DNA from: an uncultured Eudoraea sp.
Lineage (GTDB): Bacteria > Bacteroidota > Bacteroidia > Flavobacteriales > Flavobacteriaceae
Reading direction: 5' to 3'
NCBI RefSeq assembly: GCF_947490415.1
Contig: NZ_CANLGX010000003.1
Location: 455,821 to 519,820, forward strand
DNA: 64,000 bases
Below are positions 43,772 to 53,505 of the stretch, one piece after another; the first letter of the stretch is position 1, and the number at the start of each line of letters is the position of its first letter. A program made the translations under genes and the position numbers. The notes below the pieces were generated by a model. That model ran no database searches, was not told where the DNA came from, and saw only the letters and a list, made by a program, of their open reading frames with translations.

Positions 43772-43969
43772 AATAAAAAGGTATAAATGGCTTGATTTAA
43801 AAGTACTTCGAAATTAAAGGTTTCTACTTTAAAAATCATAAATAAATGTATTATTAGTAAAATGAAGGCATCAATAGAATTATACCAGGCTGCTGCCAAC
43901 ATATTCCCCATTCATAACATTTTGAAGTGTTAAGGGTATTGTTTACTTTCATGCCCTAATTATTAATTG

Positions 43970-44632
43970 ATGATTAAGGCCACTAATATCCAAAAATATT
44001 TCGGAAAACTTCAGGTTTTGAAGGGGGTAGATTTGCGTATAAAAGCTGGAGAAGTGGTATCTATTGTAGGGCCCTCAGGTGCCGGTAAAACAACATTATT
44101 GCAAATTTTGGGCACACTGGATACCCAATCAAACAAAAAGGAAAGTGAGCTAAAAATCAATGGTATTGATATTACTTCATTAAAAGATAAAGCACTGGCT
44201 GCATTTAGAAATAATCATATTGGATTTATTTTTCAATTCCACCAATTATTACCGGAATTTACAGCCATTGAAAACGTCTGCATTCCGGCATTTATTAAAA
44301 GGACCGGGAAGGCAGAGGCGGAGTCCAGAGCAACTGAATTGCTAAATTTCCTTGGGCTTTCCAGTCGCATGCACCACCGACCTAATGAGCTATCTGGTGG
44401 TGAACAACAACGTGTGGCAGTCGCAAGGGCATTGATAAACAATCCAAGCATAATACTTGCCGATGAACCAAGTGGCAATCTGGATTCGGAAAGTGCAGAT
44501 AAACTGCATCAGCTTTTTTTTCAGTTACGCGATGAATTTGGGCAAACCTTTGTTATTGTTACTCATAATGAAGAATTAGCTGATATGGCAGACAGAAAGT
44601 TAACCATGATAGACGGACAAATCATAGACTAA
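43970..44632 (+). CDS. LolD-like ABC transporter ATP-binding protein
   Basis: A 220-residue ABC ATPase of the LolD/MacB type: Walker [16 protein letters not shown] (about 37-51), Q-loop [18 protein letters not shown], signature [16 protein letters not shown] (about 138-153), Walker [17 protein letters not shown] and H-loop [13 protein letters not shown]. The closest match by eye is LolD, which powers removal of lipoproteins from the inner membrane for transfer to LolA. No permease gene is adjacent, but a LolA-like protein is at 35546. The ATG at 43970 is preferred to the TTG just before it. Confidence 0.85.
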   Translation: MIKATNIQKYFGKLQVLKGVDLRIKAGEVVSIVGPSGAGKTTLLQILGTLDTQSNKKESELKINGIDITSLKDKALAAFRNNHIGFIFQFHQLLPEFTAIENVCIPAFIKRTGKAEAESRATELLNFLGLSSRMHHRPNELSGGEQQRVAVARALINNPSIILADEPSGNLDSESADKLHQLFFQLRDEFGQTFVIVTHNEELADMADRKLTMIDGQIID

Positions 44633-44633
44633 T

Positions 44634-44708
44634 ATGTTGAGAGAAGTATGGGAATCTATAAAAAAACCCATTTATCACATTAGCCCCACCAAAATAAAAA
44701 ATCAGTGA
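44634..44708 (+). CDS. Possible 24-residue coupling ORF
   Basis: An ORF from ATG at 44634 (one base after the LolD-like stop) to TGA at 44706-44708 encodes MLREVWESIKKPIYHISPTK and four more residues. Its stop overlaps the GTG start of the next gene as GTGA, a form of translational coupling. It has no recognisable domain. It may be a leader that carries ribosomes into the next gene or chance. Confidence 0.28.
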   Translation: MLREVWESIKKPIYHISPTKIKNQ

Positions 44709-45469
44709 CTATATATGAGTTAAGAGATTTTTTGGATGCAAAAGTCATCCAATACAATAATCCTCAATTTCTTGATTCAGATCCAATTCAGGTTCCCCAT
44801 TTGTTTACTAAAAAAGAAGATATTGAGATTAGTGCATTTCTCACATCAACAATTGCCTGGGGTAATCGAAAAAGCATTATAAACAATGCCCGATATTTAA
44901 TGGATTTATTAGATAATGACCCTCTTAACTTTGTTTTATTCCATAAAGAATCAGAATTGATGAAGCTTGAGCCATTTGTCCATCGCACTTTTAATCATAT
45001 TGACCTGGTATATTTTATTAAAGCATTGAGATATATATATAAACAACAGGGAGGTTTAGAAGCAATTTTTAGTCAACATACTACGAATAAATCAACACAG
45101 CCTGCAATTTCTAAATTCAAGCTAACCTTTTTTGAGTTAACACATCCAAAAAGAACAACAAAGCATATTTCCGATCCAGCCAAAGGTTCCGCCGCCAAAC
45201 GCCTGAATATGTTTCTGAGATGGATGGTTCGCGATAATTCAACCAAGGTAGATTTCGGGATCTGGAAATCCATCTCCCCTGCCCTTTTATCCTGCCCCCT
45301 GGATGTTCATTCAGGCAATGTGGCCAGAAAGCTAGGGATATTACATCGGAAACAAAACGATTCCAAAGCGGTGTATGAACTGGATTCCTTTCTTCGAAAA
45401 ATGGACCCACTAGATCCCGTAAAATACGATTTTGCACTATTTGGACTGGGCGTATTTGAAAAGTTCTAG
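44705..45469 (+). CDS. TIGR02757-family protein
   Basis: A 254-residue soluble protein of the conserved Bacteroidota family TIGR02757 with the hallmark IEISAFLTSTIAWGNRKSII (about 41-60), NHIDLVYFIKALRYIYKQQG, and the end RKMDPLDPVKYDFALFGLGV. The core helical part resembles helix-hairpin-helix DNA glycosylases, with AAKRLNMFLRWMVRDN being close to the HhH region of such enzymes; that reading is inference. It begins with GTG inside the stop of a short upstream ORF. Confidence 0.85.
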   Translation: MTIYELRDFLDAKVIQYNNPQFLDSDPIQVPHLFTKKEDIEISAFLTSTIAWGNRKSIINNARYLMDLLDNDPLNFVLFHKESELMKLEPFVHRTFNHIDLVYFIKALRYIYKQQGGLEAIFSQHTTNKSTQPAISKFKLTFFELTHPKRTTKHISDPAKGSAAKRLNMFLRWMVRDNSTKVDFGIWKSISPALLSCPLDVHSGNVARKLGILHRKQNDSKAVYELDSFLRKMDPLDPVKYDFALFGLGVFEKF

Positions 45470-45488
45470 GAAATATTAATGTAATTTG

Positions 45489-46619
45489 CTACAGACCCAT
45501 AGAACCCAATTTCAATTCAATTTTTGAATTCCCTTTCGCAATCGACTCATAAATAGCTTTTACAATTATCATATCCCGTTTGCCCATTTCGCCAGGTGCA
45601 ACGTTTGGAGCATCATTTAAAATATGTCTTGCAAAATCATCCATCTGTAATTTTTGCTGACGTTCATGTGGGAAACTCAAGTCTCCGCTGGAGGTTTTAC
45701 CTGCCAATGGCCCATATGAACTGGCAGGATTTAATTCAAACCACCCCTTATCACATGAGCCATACATTCTGTTTACATTCGTATTATGTGACGTCATGAT
45801 ATTACCAAAAGCTCCGCTTGAAAATTCGAATTGAGCGGTGATGGTCTCATCGGTATCCTTAAAATAATCCGGTCTTGAGCTAAACTCCTGTGCAGTTACA
45901 GATATTGGGTTCTCTCCGGTTCCATAAATTGCACTTTGGATCGCATAAACCCCCATATTCATTAAGGCTCCTCCACCAGAAAGCGCTTTGTTTAATCGCC
46001 ATTGATCTGGATTGCCGCCAGATCTGTAGGCAGCTTCCGCGGATATATACTGTACATTTCCAAAAACCTTTTCATCAACCAATCGCTTTATTTCCTGAGT
46101 ATAGGGCTCTGAGTGAAGACGGTAACCTACACTTAATTTAACATTTGCTTTTTTACATGCTTCAATTATTGCATCGCATTCCTCAACAGTAACGGCCATA
46201 GGTTTTTCGCATATAACATGTTTACCTGCTTTGGCAGCTCTTATGGAGAAATCTGCATGCATAGAATTAGGTAGTACAACGTAGACTATATCTATGGAAT
46301 CATTAGATGCGATAGTATCAAAATTCTCATAACTATAAACATTTGTGCGGGGAATATTATATTTATCCTGCCATATCTTTTCTTTTTCAGGAGTTCCGGT
46401 AACTATCCCTGCCAAATAGCAATATTCGCAGTCCATTAAAGAAGGTGCCAGTTGATACGTGCTGTAGCTTCCTAAACCTACCAATGCCACGCCTAATTTC
46501 TTCTTGTCCTGTTTTTGTTCACCCATTGCACAAGCCCATGGCATCGCGCTAAGCAAGGTAGCTCCGCCAATTCCTTTAGACATTGTTTTATTAAAAGTTC
46601 TTCTGGTAATATTATTCAT
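45489..46619 (-). CDS. Exported Gfo/Idh/MocA-family oxidoreductase
   Basis: A 376-residue NAD(P)-dependent sugar oxidoreductase of the Gfo/Idh/MocA family. The leader NNITRRTFNKTMSKGIGGAT is a Tat-type signal (RRTFNK), so the enzyme is exported with its cofactor, as in Zymomonas glucose-fructose oxidoreductase. The Rossmann motif is VALVGLGSYSTYQLAP (about 44-59), with the EKP catalytic lysine in KHVICEKPMAVTVEECD (about 135-151). The start at 46619 (cat on the plus strand, MNNITRRTF) is preferred to a GTG two codons upstream. The substrate is unknown. Confidence 0.87.
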   Translation of the reverse strand: MNNITRRTFNKTMSKGIGGATLLSAMPWACAMGEQKQDKKKLGVALVGLGSYSTYQLAPSLMDCEYCYLAGIVTGTPEKEKIWQDKYNIPRTNVYSYENFDTIASNDSIDIVYVVLPNSMHADFSIRAAKAGKHVICEKPMAVTVEECDAIIEACKKANVKLSVGYRLHSEPYTQEIKRLVDEKVFGNVQYISAEAAYRSGGNPDQWRLNKALSGGGALMNMGVYAIQSAIYGTGENPISVTAQEFSSRPDYFKDTDETITAQFEFSSGAFGNIMTSHNTNVNRMYGSCDKGWFELNPASSYGPLAGKTSSGDLSFPHERQQKLQMDDFARHILNDAPNVAPGEMGKRDMIIVKAIYESIAKGNSKIELKLGSMGL

Positions 46620-46773
46620 GTTCACCTAATTAGTTGTTGGAAATCCTTTTTTTTATATAAGCTAAATTTAAAGATAGCAAACAAATTTCTATTTTTTTTT
46701 AATCTTAATATTTAGGATAATCAGATTTATCAGTCAAATTCCATATTTTAGGGCTTTCTAAAACTACCCAAAA

Positions 46774-48261
46774 ATGAAAAGATCGTTCCTGTTCTCCCTT
46801 TTGATACTAGGCCTCAATATCACATTATCTCAAAATCGCAAATTACCCATAGATACTGTTATTACTACACAACATAGTGTCACTGTTAACGGTACTGCAT
46901 TTACATATACCGCAAAAACGGGGACTCAACCGGTCTGGGATGAATTAGGAGAGCCTATTGCGTCTTTGCATTACACTTATTATACTCGCAACAATATCAA
47001 AGACAGGGCAAGTCGCCCATTACTAATATCATTTAACGGAGGGCCAGGATCTGGTTCAGTTTGGATGCATTTGGCATATACAGGACCCAGGATTTTAAAG
47101 ATTGACGACGAAGGCTATCCTGTTCAACCCTACGGTGTAAAGCAAAACCCTTATTCTATATTGGATGTAACAGATATAGTCTATGTAAACCCCGCTAATA
47201 CAGGATATTCCAGAACCATTCCCGAAAGTGGAAAAGAAGTGGACCGCAGTAAATTTTTTGGTATTAATGCAGATATAAAATATTTGGCAGAATGGCTGAA
47301 TACTTTTGTCACCCGCAATAACAGATGGAGTTCTCCTAAATATATAATTGGTGAAAGTTATGGCGGTACCAGAGTAATGGGCTTGGCGCTTGCCCTTCAA
47401 AACCAGCAGTGGATGTATTTAAACGGTGTTATTATGGTTTCTCCTGCAGATTATAAAGTAATTCGTGTTGGCGGCCCCGTAAGCAGTGCTTTAAATTTAC
47501 CTTATTATACAGCAGCAGCCTGGTATCAAAAAGCTTTAGACAGCGACCTTCAACAAAAAGATTTATTGGATATTTTACCCGAATCAGAGGCTTTTACAAT
47601 TAATACTGTACTCCCGGCAATCGCAAAAGGAGGGTTTATTAGTGAAACGGAGAAAAATACGGTTGCAGAAAAAATGGCATACTATTCAGGGCTTTCTAAA
47701 AAGGAAATATTAGATCATAATCTTGTAGTTCCTACTTCGTATTTCTGGAAAGGGTTATTAAGAGACCGCAGCGGTAATACTATTGGTAGACTAGATAGCC
47801 GATATTTGGGAATAGATAAGCAAATTTCGGGAACTGCGCCAGATTATAACCCCGAACTAACTTCCTGGCTGCATAGCTTCACACCAGCTATAAATTATTA
47901 CCTGCAAGAAGAACTTCAATTTAAAACAGATATCAAATATAATATGTTTGGCCCCGTACGTCCGTGGGATAATAAAGATGATGATACAAGAGATAATCTG
48001 AGACAGGCCATGGCACAGAATCCATATCTGCATGTATTGGTTCAGTCCGGATATTATGACGGTGCCACCACTTATTTCAATGCCAAATACACCATGTGGC
48101 AGGTAGACCCGAGTGGTCGCATGAGAGATCGGTTTGAATTTAAAGGTTATCGAAGTGGACATATGATGTACTTGCGCAAAGAAGATTTGCAAAAAGCCAA
48201 CTCCGACATTAGGCTATTTATTGAAAAAACAATGGCAAAAGGAAAATCTGCCAAGTATTAA
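46774..48261 (+). CDS. Secreted S10-family serine carboxypeptidase
   Basis: A 495-residue serine carboxypeptidase (family S10). Signal KRSFLFSLLILGLNITLSQ. Seen: SFNGGPGSGSVWMHLAYTGP (oxyanion region, about 88-107), NPANTGYSRTIPE, the nucleophile serine in IGESYGGTRVMGLAL (about 192-206), the acid in VQSGYYDGATTYFN, and the histidine in YRSGHMMYLRKED. It probably degrades peptides outside the cell or in the periplasm. It is single and divergent from the oxidoreductase gene. Confidence 0.9.
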   Translation: MKRSFLFSLLILGLNITLSQNRKLPIDTVITTQHSVTVNGTAFTYTAKTGTQPVWDELGEPIASLHYTYYTRNNIKDRASRPLLISFNGGPGSGSVWMHLAYTGPRILKIDDEGYPVQPYGVKQNPYSILDVTDIVYVNPANTGYSRTIPESGKEVDRSKFFGINADIKYLAEWLNTFVTRNNRWSSPKYIIGESYGGTRVMGLALALQNQQWMYLNGVIMVSPADYKVIRVGGPVSSALNLPYYTAAAWYQKALDSDLQQKDLLDILPESEAFTINTVLPAIAKGGFISETEKNTVAEKMAYYSGLSKKEILDHNLVVPTSYFWKGLLRDRSGNTIGRLDSRYLGIDKQISGTAPDYNPELTSWLHSFTPAINYYLQEELQFKTDIKYNMFGPVRPWDNKDDDTRDNLRQAMAQNPYLHVLVQSGYYDGATTYFNAKYTMWQVDPSGRMRDRFEFKGYRSGHMMYLRKEDLQKANSDIRLFIEKTMAKGKSAKY

Positions 48262-48479
48262 AGATCTTAACAAATATTAATTAATTTCCGCACTACCCTG
48301 CAAACTGACTTTTATTTCTTTTAGCCGAAATAAATTGCAGATTCCTTGTTAGTTAATCTTTGTTTGGCGGTAAATTTTATCGCTAAGTTTTCGATATATG
48401 ACTCCTTACCCTACACTTTTATGACTACTTAAGCGTTAATATTAGATATAAAAGTGATTAATAAACAAATAATTACGTT

Positions 48480-49340
48480 ATGAAAAATTGGAGAGTATAT
48501 GGCATATTAATGGCCTTTGCCTTTATTTTTACAACTTCCTGTGATAACTCTGATGAAGCCACAGATGAAGCCAATAACCTGGCGTTACCGTTATATGAAT
48601 CAATGGTTATAGATTTTAGCAATTTTACCGATGATTCAAATACAGGGAAAAGTACAGCCCAGGTTTATGATAATAAAGCACCTAATGGCAATTGGTTTTT
48701 TTCACGAATTGTTGTGGGAGTATGGAATTCAACCCTTTTTACCAACCTGGCCGTGCCTGTAGCCTCTTTCAAATCTGCTTTTGCAAATACCCCTGAAAAT
48801 TTAGGTGATAATATCTGGCAATGGACCTATAGTGTAGATGGCTTTACAAGCGAATATTCTGCACGTCTTACAGGAGAGGTAACCGGAGAAGAAGTTCTTT
48901 GGGAAATGTACATAACCAAGATAGGAATTGGAGCTTTTGAAGAATTCTTGTGGTTTTCAGGGAGTTCTGCGATGGATGGTAACAGTGGTTTTTGGTTATT
49001 AAATGAAAGTGCGGAGAGACCAGAAGCAATGTTAAGAATAGACTGGGAACGTTCAAATGATGAAATTGGCAGTATTCGATATACCTGGGTCAGAGAACTG
49101 GATGAACAAGAGAATGACGACATGTTTAAAGACAGTTATCTTGAATATGGACTTCAGGACGGTGATTTAGATGCTTATTTTAAAGCATACGCTTATGACA
49201 GCAATAAGCAGGATTTTAGTGATGTTAGAATTGAATGGAGTAGAACAACATTTGTGGGAAGAGTAATGGCATTTGATTATTTCGAAGATGAAGAATGGCA
49301 TTGTTGGGATAGTAATGGCGATGACGTACAATGTGAATAA
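48480..49340 (+). CDS. Lipoprotein, unknown function
   Basis: A 286-residue lipoprotein: signal KNWRVYGILMAFAFIFTTSC with the lipobox cysteine near residue 21 (TTSCDNSDEA). The mature part is acidic, rich in Trp, Phe and Asp, and probably beta-sheet (NWFFSRIVVGVWNSTLFTNL, EVLWEMYITKIGIGAFEEFL, RYTWVRELDEQEN). It ends in WHCWDSNGDDVQCE, with two nearby cysteines that may pair. No family is recognised. A strong terminator at 49362-49394 closes it. The 48262-48479 region before it holds only a promoter-like AT stretch. Confidence 0.7.
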   Translation: MKNWRVYGILMAFAFIFTTSCDNSDEATDEANNLALPLYESMVIDFSNFTDDSNTGKSTAQVYDNKAPNGNWFFSRIVVGVWNSTLFTNLAVPVASFKSAFANTPENLGDNIWQWTYSVDGFTSEYSARLTGEVTGEEVLWEMYITKIGIGAFEEFLWFSGSSAMDGNSGFWLLNESAERPEAMLRIDWERSNDEIGSIRYTWVRELDEQENDDMFKDSYLEYGLQDGDLDAYFKAYAYDSNKQDFSDVRIEWSRTTFVGRVMAFDYFEDEEWHCWDSNGDDVQCE

Positions 49341-49361
49341 TTAAGAATTTTATTGATATAT

Positions 49362-49394
49362 AGCCCTGCATTTGTTTAAATGCAGGGCTTTTTA
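49362..49394 (+). terminator. Strong intrinsic terminator
   Basis: AGCCCTGCATTT (49362-49373) pairs perfectly with AAATGCAGGGCT (49378-49389) around a four-base loop, followed by TTTT. Confidence 0.9.
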
Positions 49395-49501
49395 ATATTT
49401 AGTATCTCTAGAATTACAATTTCCAATTGATATATTAAATTTAGTTATTTATGTTTTCTACATTTTGTATCTTTTGAAACATTAAAATATAACTTTCCAT
49501 T

Positions 49502-50194
49502 ATGATTTTAACAAAGCCAAAAAGCCTTTTAGTTATCTGTCTTTTTTTTATGTATTCTATTTTGAGCGCCCAGGATTGGGCACAGCTTGGACACTTTGAC
49601 GCTGCTAACAAAGAATTACCCGATGCCAAAACCAATGAAAACCGTGTGGTATTTATGGGGAACTCTATTACCATCGGATGGTCTCATCATCAACCCGAAT
49701 TCTTTGAGGGTAAACCCTATGTAAATAGAGGAATAAGTGGCCAGACAACCCCCCAAATGCTGGTACGGTTCAGACAAGATGTAATTGATCTAAAACCTAA
49801 AGTAGTGGTCATTCTTGCCGGAACTAATGACATAGCTGGTAACACAGGACCATCAACCCTGCAAATGATTGCAGACAATATATTGTCTATGGCAGAATTG
49901 GCAGAAGCTAATGGTATAAAAGTAGTTTTATGCTCTGTATTACCGGCTTATGATTATCCCTGGCGAAAAGGGCTTATGCCAAACGAAAAAATACCCGCGC
50001 TGAATACTATGATAAAGAGCTACGCCAATAGTAAAGGCTTTGTCTACCTGGATTATTTTTCGGCAATGACCGATGGTAATAACGGTCTAAGGGAAGATCT
50101 TGGCAGTGACGGGGTTCACCCTAATAAAAAAGGGTATGAGCTAATGGCTCCATTGGCCGAAAAAGCAATCGCCAAGGCATTAAGTAAGCATTAG
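49502..50194 (+). CDS. Secreted SGNH/GDSL-family hydrolase
   Basis: A 230-residue esterase of the SGNH superfamily with signal PKSLLVICLFFMYSILSAQ. The four blocks are VVFMGNSITIGWS (block I, Ser, about residues 50-62), VNRGISGQTTPQML (block II, Gly), VVILAGTNDIAGNT (block III, Asn) and GSDGVHPNKKGYEL (block V, Asp/His). Platelet-activating-factor acetylhydrolase-like and acetylxylan esterase members share this form. It probably deacetylates sugars or lipids outside the cytoplasm. Confidence 0.9.
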   Translation: MILTKPKSLLVICLFFMYSILSAQDWAQLGHFDAANKELPDAKTNENRVVFMGNSITIGWSHHQPEFFEGKPYVNRGISGQTTPQMLVRFRQDVIDLKPKVVVILAGTNDIAGNTGPSTLQMIADNILSMAELAEANGIKVVLCSVLPAYDYPWRKGLMPNEKIPALNTMIKSYANSKGFVYLDYFSAMTDGNNGLREDLGSDGVHPNKKGYELMAPLAEKAIAKALSKH

Positions 50195-50413
50195 TTCTGT
50201 ACTAGTGCGATGGGATCGTTTACTCTTTCCGCTATTGCTAAAAATAGTACAGTAAGGTTTTACTTTACCACCTTTTTCACCTTACGGTATTGAAAACAAT
50301 ACCATGGCGATTCGGATCCTAAAGGTTGCCGAAATTTCCGCAAAAAATGAATTCATTATGCTTTGAAATTTTTTTTTGGAAACAATAAAATAAATTCGAC
50401 AATTGCTCTTTTA
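50195..50413. other. Intergenic stretch with hairpins
   Basis: About 219 bases before the glycosyltransferase gene. GGTATTG (50286-50292) pairs with CAATACC (50297-50303) around an AAAA loop. GTAAGG and CCTTAC, near 50251 and 50279, form a second inverted repeat. This could be a leader structure, a small RNA or the remains of something lost. No gene is seen. Confidence 0.3.
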
Positions 50414-51421
50414 ATGAAAAATCATCTGATTAGTGTATTAATTCCATTTAAAAATACTTCGGTTTACCTTCCGGAGTGCATTGATTCGATTTTATCTCAA
50501 AGTTACCAAAACTGGGAAGTCATTGCTATAGACGATCATTCGGAGGACAATAGTCTTAGTATAGTTGAATATTATTCATCAAGAGATACCAGAATAAAAG
50601 TACATCCAAATAAAGGAAATGGTATAATTTCTGCACTTAGGAAGGCGTATAATTTAAGCAAAGGTGAATTGTTGACAAGAATGGATTCTGATGATATAAT
50701 GAACTCCAATAAGCTGGAAATCATGGCTTCCTCATTGGAAAAACATGGAAAAGGACATATTGCAGTAGGAGGTGTTCGTTATTTTTCTGATCGTGGAATA
50801 AGCAATGGATATGAGCGATATGAAAAATGGTTGAACAAACTCACTGCCACAGGAGCAAACTACTCTGAAATCTATAAGGAATGTGTTATCCCCTCCCCTT
50901 GCTGGATGGTCTACAAAAAAGATTTAGAAGAATGTGGTGCCTTTGAGCCCAATAGATACCCGGAAGACTATGATCTTACGTTTCGATTTTATGAGCGGGG
51001 TTTGCAATGTATTCCGTGTAACGAGATATTACACAGATGGCGTGACTATGACAGTAGAACCTCAAGAACCAGTGAGCACTATGCTCAGAATTATTTTTTA
51101 CATATAAAACTACATTACTTTCTAAAGCTTCACCATGATCACAGGCGACCTTTAACCGTCTGGGGTGCGGGGAACAAAGGAAAAAGTATTGCCAGAGATT
51201 TGTTACAGCAGAATATTCCGTTTCATTGGTTATGCGACAACCCAAATAAAATCGGCAAAACTATATATGGTAAGGAAATGAAGCATTTTAATTATTTGCT
51301 TAATCTGGAAAAGCCAATAAGTATAGTTACCGTTGCAAATGAAGAGGCCCAGGAAATGATCACGAATTTCTTCTCAAATTTGGGACAAACTCCAATGGTC
51401 GATTATTTTTTCTTTTGTTAA
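50414..51421 (+). CDS. GT2-family glycosyltransferase with extra carboxyl domain
   Basis: A 335-residue glycosyltransferase of the GT-A fold. Seen: LISVLIPFKNTSVYLPECID (about 4-23), IDDHSEDNSLSIVEYY (UDP-sugar contact), the metal-binding RMDSDDIMN (DxD, about 92-100), CWMVYKKDLEECGAFEPNRY and EDYDLTFRFYERG. After about residue 235 a second short domain has TVWGAGNKGKSIARDL, a Rossmann-like glycine turn. This looks like a nucleotide or sugar-acid binding module added to the transferase. The ATG at 50414 is chosen over a TTG at 50363. Confidence 0.83.
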   Translation: MKNHLISVLIPFKNTSVYLPECIDSILSQSYQNWEVIAIDDHSEDNSLSIVEYYSSRDTRIKVHPNKGNGIISALRKAYNLSKGELLTRMDSDDIMNSNKLEIMASSLEKHGKGHIAVGGVRYFSDRGISNGYERYEKWLNKLTATGANYSEIYKECVIPSPCWMVYKKDLEECGAFEPNRYPEDYDLTFRFYERGLQCIPCNEILHRWRDYDSRTSRTSEHYAQNYFLHIKLHYFLKLHHDHRRPLTVWGAGNKGKSIARDLLQQNIPFHWLCDNPNKIGKTIYGKEMKHFNYLLNLEKPISIVTVANEEAQEMITNFFSNLGQTPMVDYFFFC

Positions 51422-51582
51422 AAATTTTTTCTTTCAATCAACCTTAAATAGTCCATTTCTAGCGCACTTAGCTTAAATATTAATTCCATTTGTTCATTCA
51501 ACGCATTTCATTACCAATTTTGTCATAATTACTAGGCAATATCTTCTCAATACTTTATATATTTGTCAAATCAAAATTGGGA

Positions 51583-53505
51583 ATGCTGTTTAAATATCCG
51601 GAACTCCTTTGGGCCTTTTTTCTGCTACTAATTCCCATATTAATTCACCTCTTTCAACTTCGGAGATTTAAAAAAACACCATTTACTAACGTAAAGCTTT
51701 TACAAAAAGTAGTTGCGCAATCTCGCAAAAGCAGTACGATAAAAAAATGGCTTTTACTTTTCTCCCGGGTATTATTGCTTTCAGGCCTTATCCTTGCTTT
51801 TTCACAGCCCTATTTCGCCAAGGAGTCGGCTTCATACGCCAAAGAAACCGTAATATATCTGGACAACTCATTTAGCATGCAGGCCAAGACAGAGAATGGA
51901 ACCCTGCTCCAGGATGCAGTTCAGAATTTATTACAAGGTCTTCCTAAGGATAATACTTTTAGTCTTTTTACTAATGATAAAGTCTTTACTAATATTACCT
52001 TAATGGATATTCGCAATGAGCTTTTATCCCTGCCATATACTTATAGTCAGTTGGGTTTTAAGGATATCCTTCTCAAAGGGAAAAATTTCTTTAGCGAAGA
52101 TGAAAAATCTGTTAAATATTTGGTTCTGATCTCAGATTTTCAAAACAGAACCGCTATCCAGGAATCCGATACTCTAGGAAATATCCAAACTTTTATGGTT
52201 CGGCTTAAGGCAGAAAATCTTGATAATACTGTTTTGGATTCGGTATATATAGCTGAGGTAAATGCAGCTACAATAGACCTCTCGGTGAATTTAACTACAA
52301 CTGCAGCTCTAGAAACGATCCCAGTTTCTTTATATAATGACGATAAGTTAATTGCTAAAACAGCTGCAACTTTTGATAAGAACAGAAAATCTAATGTAGT
52401 ATTTACATTACCTTCTAATGAAGTTATTCGAGGTAAAATTGAAATATCAGATATTGGATTACCTTATGATAATCAGTTGTTTTTTAATATTAATCAGAAG
52501 GACAAAATCAAAGTATTGTCTGTTAGTGAGTCAGATAGTGAGTTTTTAAAAAGAATATTTACCGAAGATGAATTCATATATGCGGATGTACAAATGAATA
52601 ATCTTAATTACAGCATACTGGAGTCGCAAAACTTAATAATATTAAATGAATTAAAAACTATTCCCGTCTCTCTAAAAAATACCTTAAGCAATTATACTCA
52701 AAAAGGTGGTCATTTAATGATTATCCCTTCTTTTGATGCCAATATAGAGAGCTATAATAGTTTCCTCGGAAATTATTATTCTACTTCATTTGTAAACAGA
52801 CTTGATGAAGAGCGCAATGTAACGGAAATTAACTTTGATCATCCTCTTTATAAAAATGTATTTGCCCAAAGAGTAAGCAATTTTCAATATCCAAGGGTGA
52901 AAAGCTATTTCATTACCAGAACAACGGCCCCAAAAATACTTTCATTACAGGATCAATCAGCTTTTCTTGTAGGACTGGATGGGCTATACTTGTTCACAGC
53001 TCCAATCGTTAATACAAATTCTAATTTTAAGAATTCGCCTCTTATCGTGCCTACAATCTATAGTATTGGGGCAAATAGTCTTAAATCGCCTGAATTATAC
53101 AATACCCTGGGTCAAAAAACCACAATAGATGTTAAGACAGTAATGGCAAGCGATAATATTTTAAAGGTTTCCCAGAAAGAATATGAATTTATCCCTGAAC
53201 AGCAGTCTTTTTCTAATAGAACTACCTTAACCTTTGATTACAATCCTAATAAAGATGGTATTTATGTGATAAGTGAAGAATCCAGACCCATTCAAAATAT
53301 AAGTTTTAATTACCCCAGAACGGAAAGCGAATCTATATATGCCGATTTAGACATATTAAATAGTAATGCCACCTTAAATAATTTATCGGAAGTCTTTGAA
53401 ACCATGGAAAAAGACAACAGAGTAACTGAGCTATGGAAATGGTTTACTATTTTTGCTTTGCTTTTTATGCTGGCCGAAGTTCTTATTCAAAAAATATTTA
53501 AATGA
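51583..53505 (+). CDS. BatA-type membrane protein with VWA-like domain
   Basis: A 640-residue protein beginning with the aerotolerance (BatA) amino domain: LFKYPELLWAFFLLLIPILI, HLFQLRRFKKTPFTNVKLLQ and a second helix LLFSRVLLLSGLILAFSQ (about 60-80). A von Willebrand A-like domain follows with VIYLDNSFSMQAK (MIDAS-type DxSxS, about 91-103). The remaining 450 residues are periplasmic domains, and a final helix WFTIFALLFMLAEVLIQKIF anchors the end. It overlaps the next gene by four bases. In Bacteroidota such genes often precede dihydroorotase-like genes; the role is unclear. The ATG at 51583 follows a TTG two codons earlier. Confidence 0.83.
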   Translation: MLFKYPELLWAFFLLLIPILIHLFQLRRFKKTPFTNVKLLQKVVAQSRKSSTIKKWLLLFSRVLLLSGLILAFSQPYFAKESASYAKETVIYLDNSFSMQAKTENGTLLQDAVQNLLQGLPKDNTFSLFTNDKVFTNITLMDIRNELLSLPYTYSQLGFKDILLKGKNFFSEDEKSVKYLVLISDFQNRTAIQESDTLGNIQTFMVRLKAENLDNTVLDSVYIAEVNAATIDLSVNLTTTAALETIPVSLYNDDKLIAKTAATFDKNRKSNVVFTLPSNEVIRGKIEISDIGLPYDNQLFFNINQKDKIKVLSVSESDSEFLKRIFTEDEFIYADVQMNNLNYSILESQNLIILNELKTIPVSLKNTLSNYTQKGGHLMIIPSFDANIESYNSFLGNYYSTSFVNRLDEERNVTEINFDHPLYKNVFAQRVSNFQYPRVKSYFITRTTAPKILSLQDQSAFLVGLDGLYLFTAPIVNTNSNFKNSPLIVPTIYSIGANSLKSPELYNTLGQKTTIDVKTVMASDNILKVSQKEYEFIPEQQSFSNRTTLTFDYNPNKDGIYVISEESRPIQNISFNYPRTESESIYADLDILNSNATLNNLSEVFETMEKDNRVTELWKWFTIFALLFMLAEVLIQKIFK

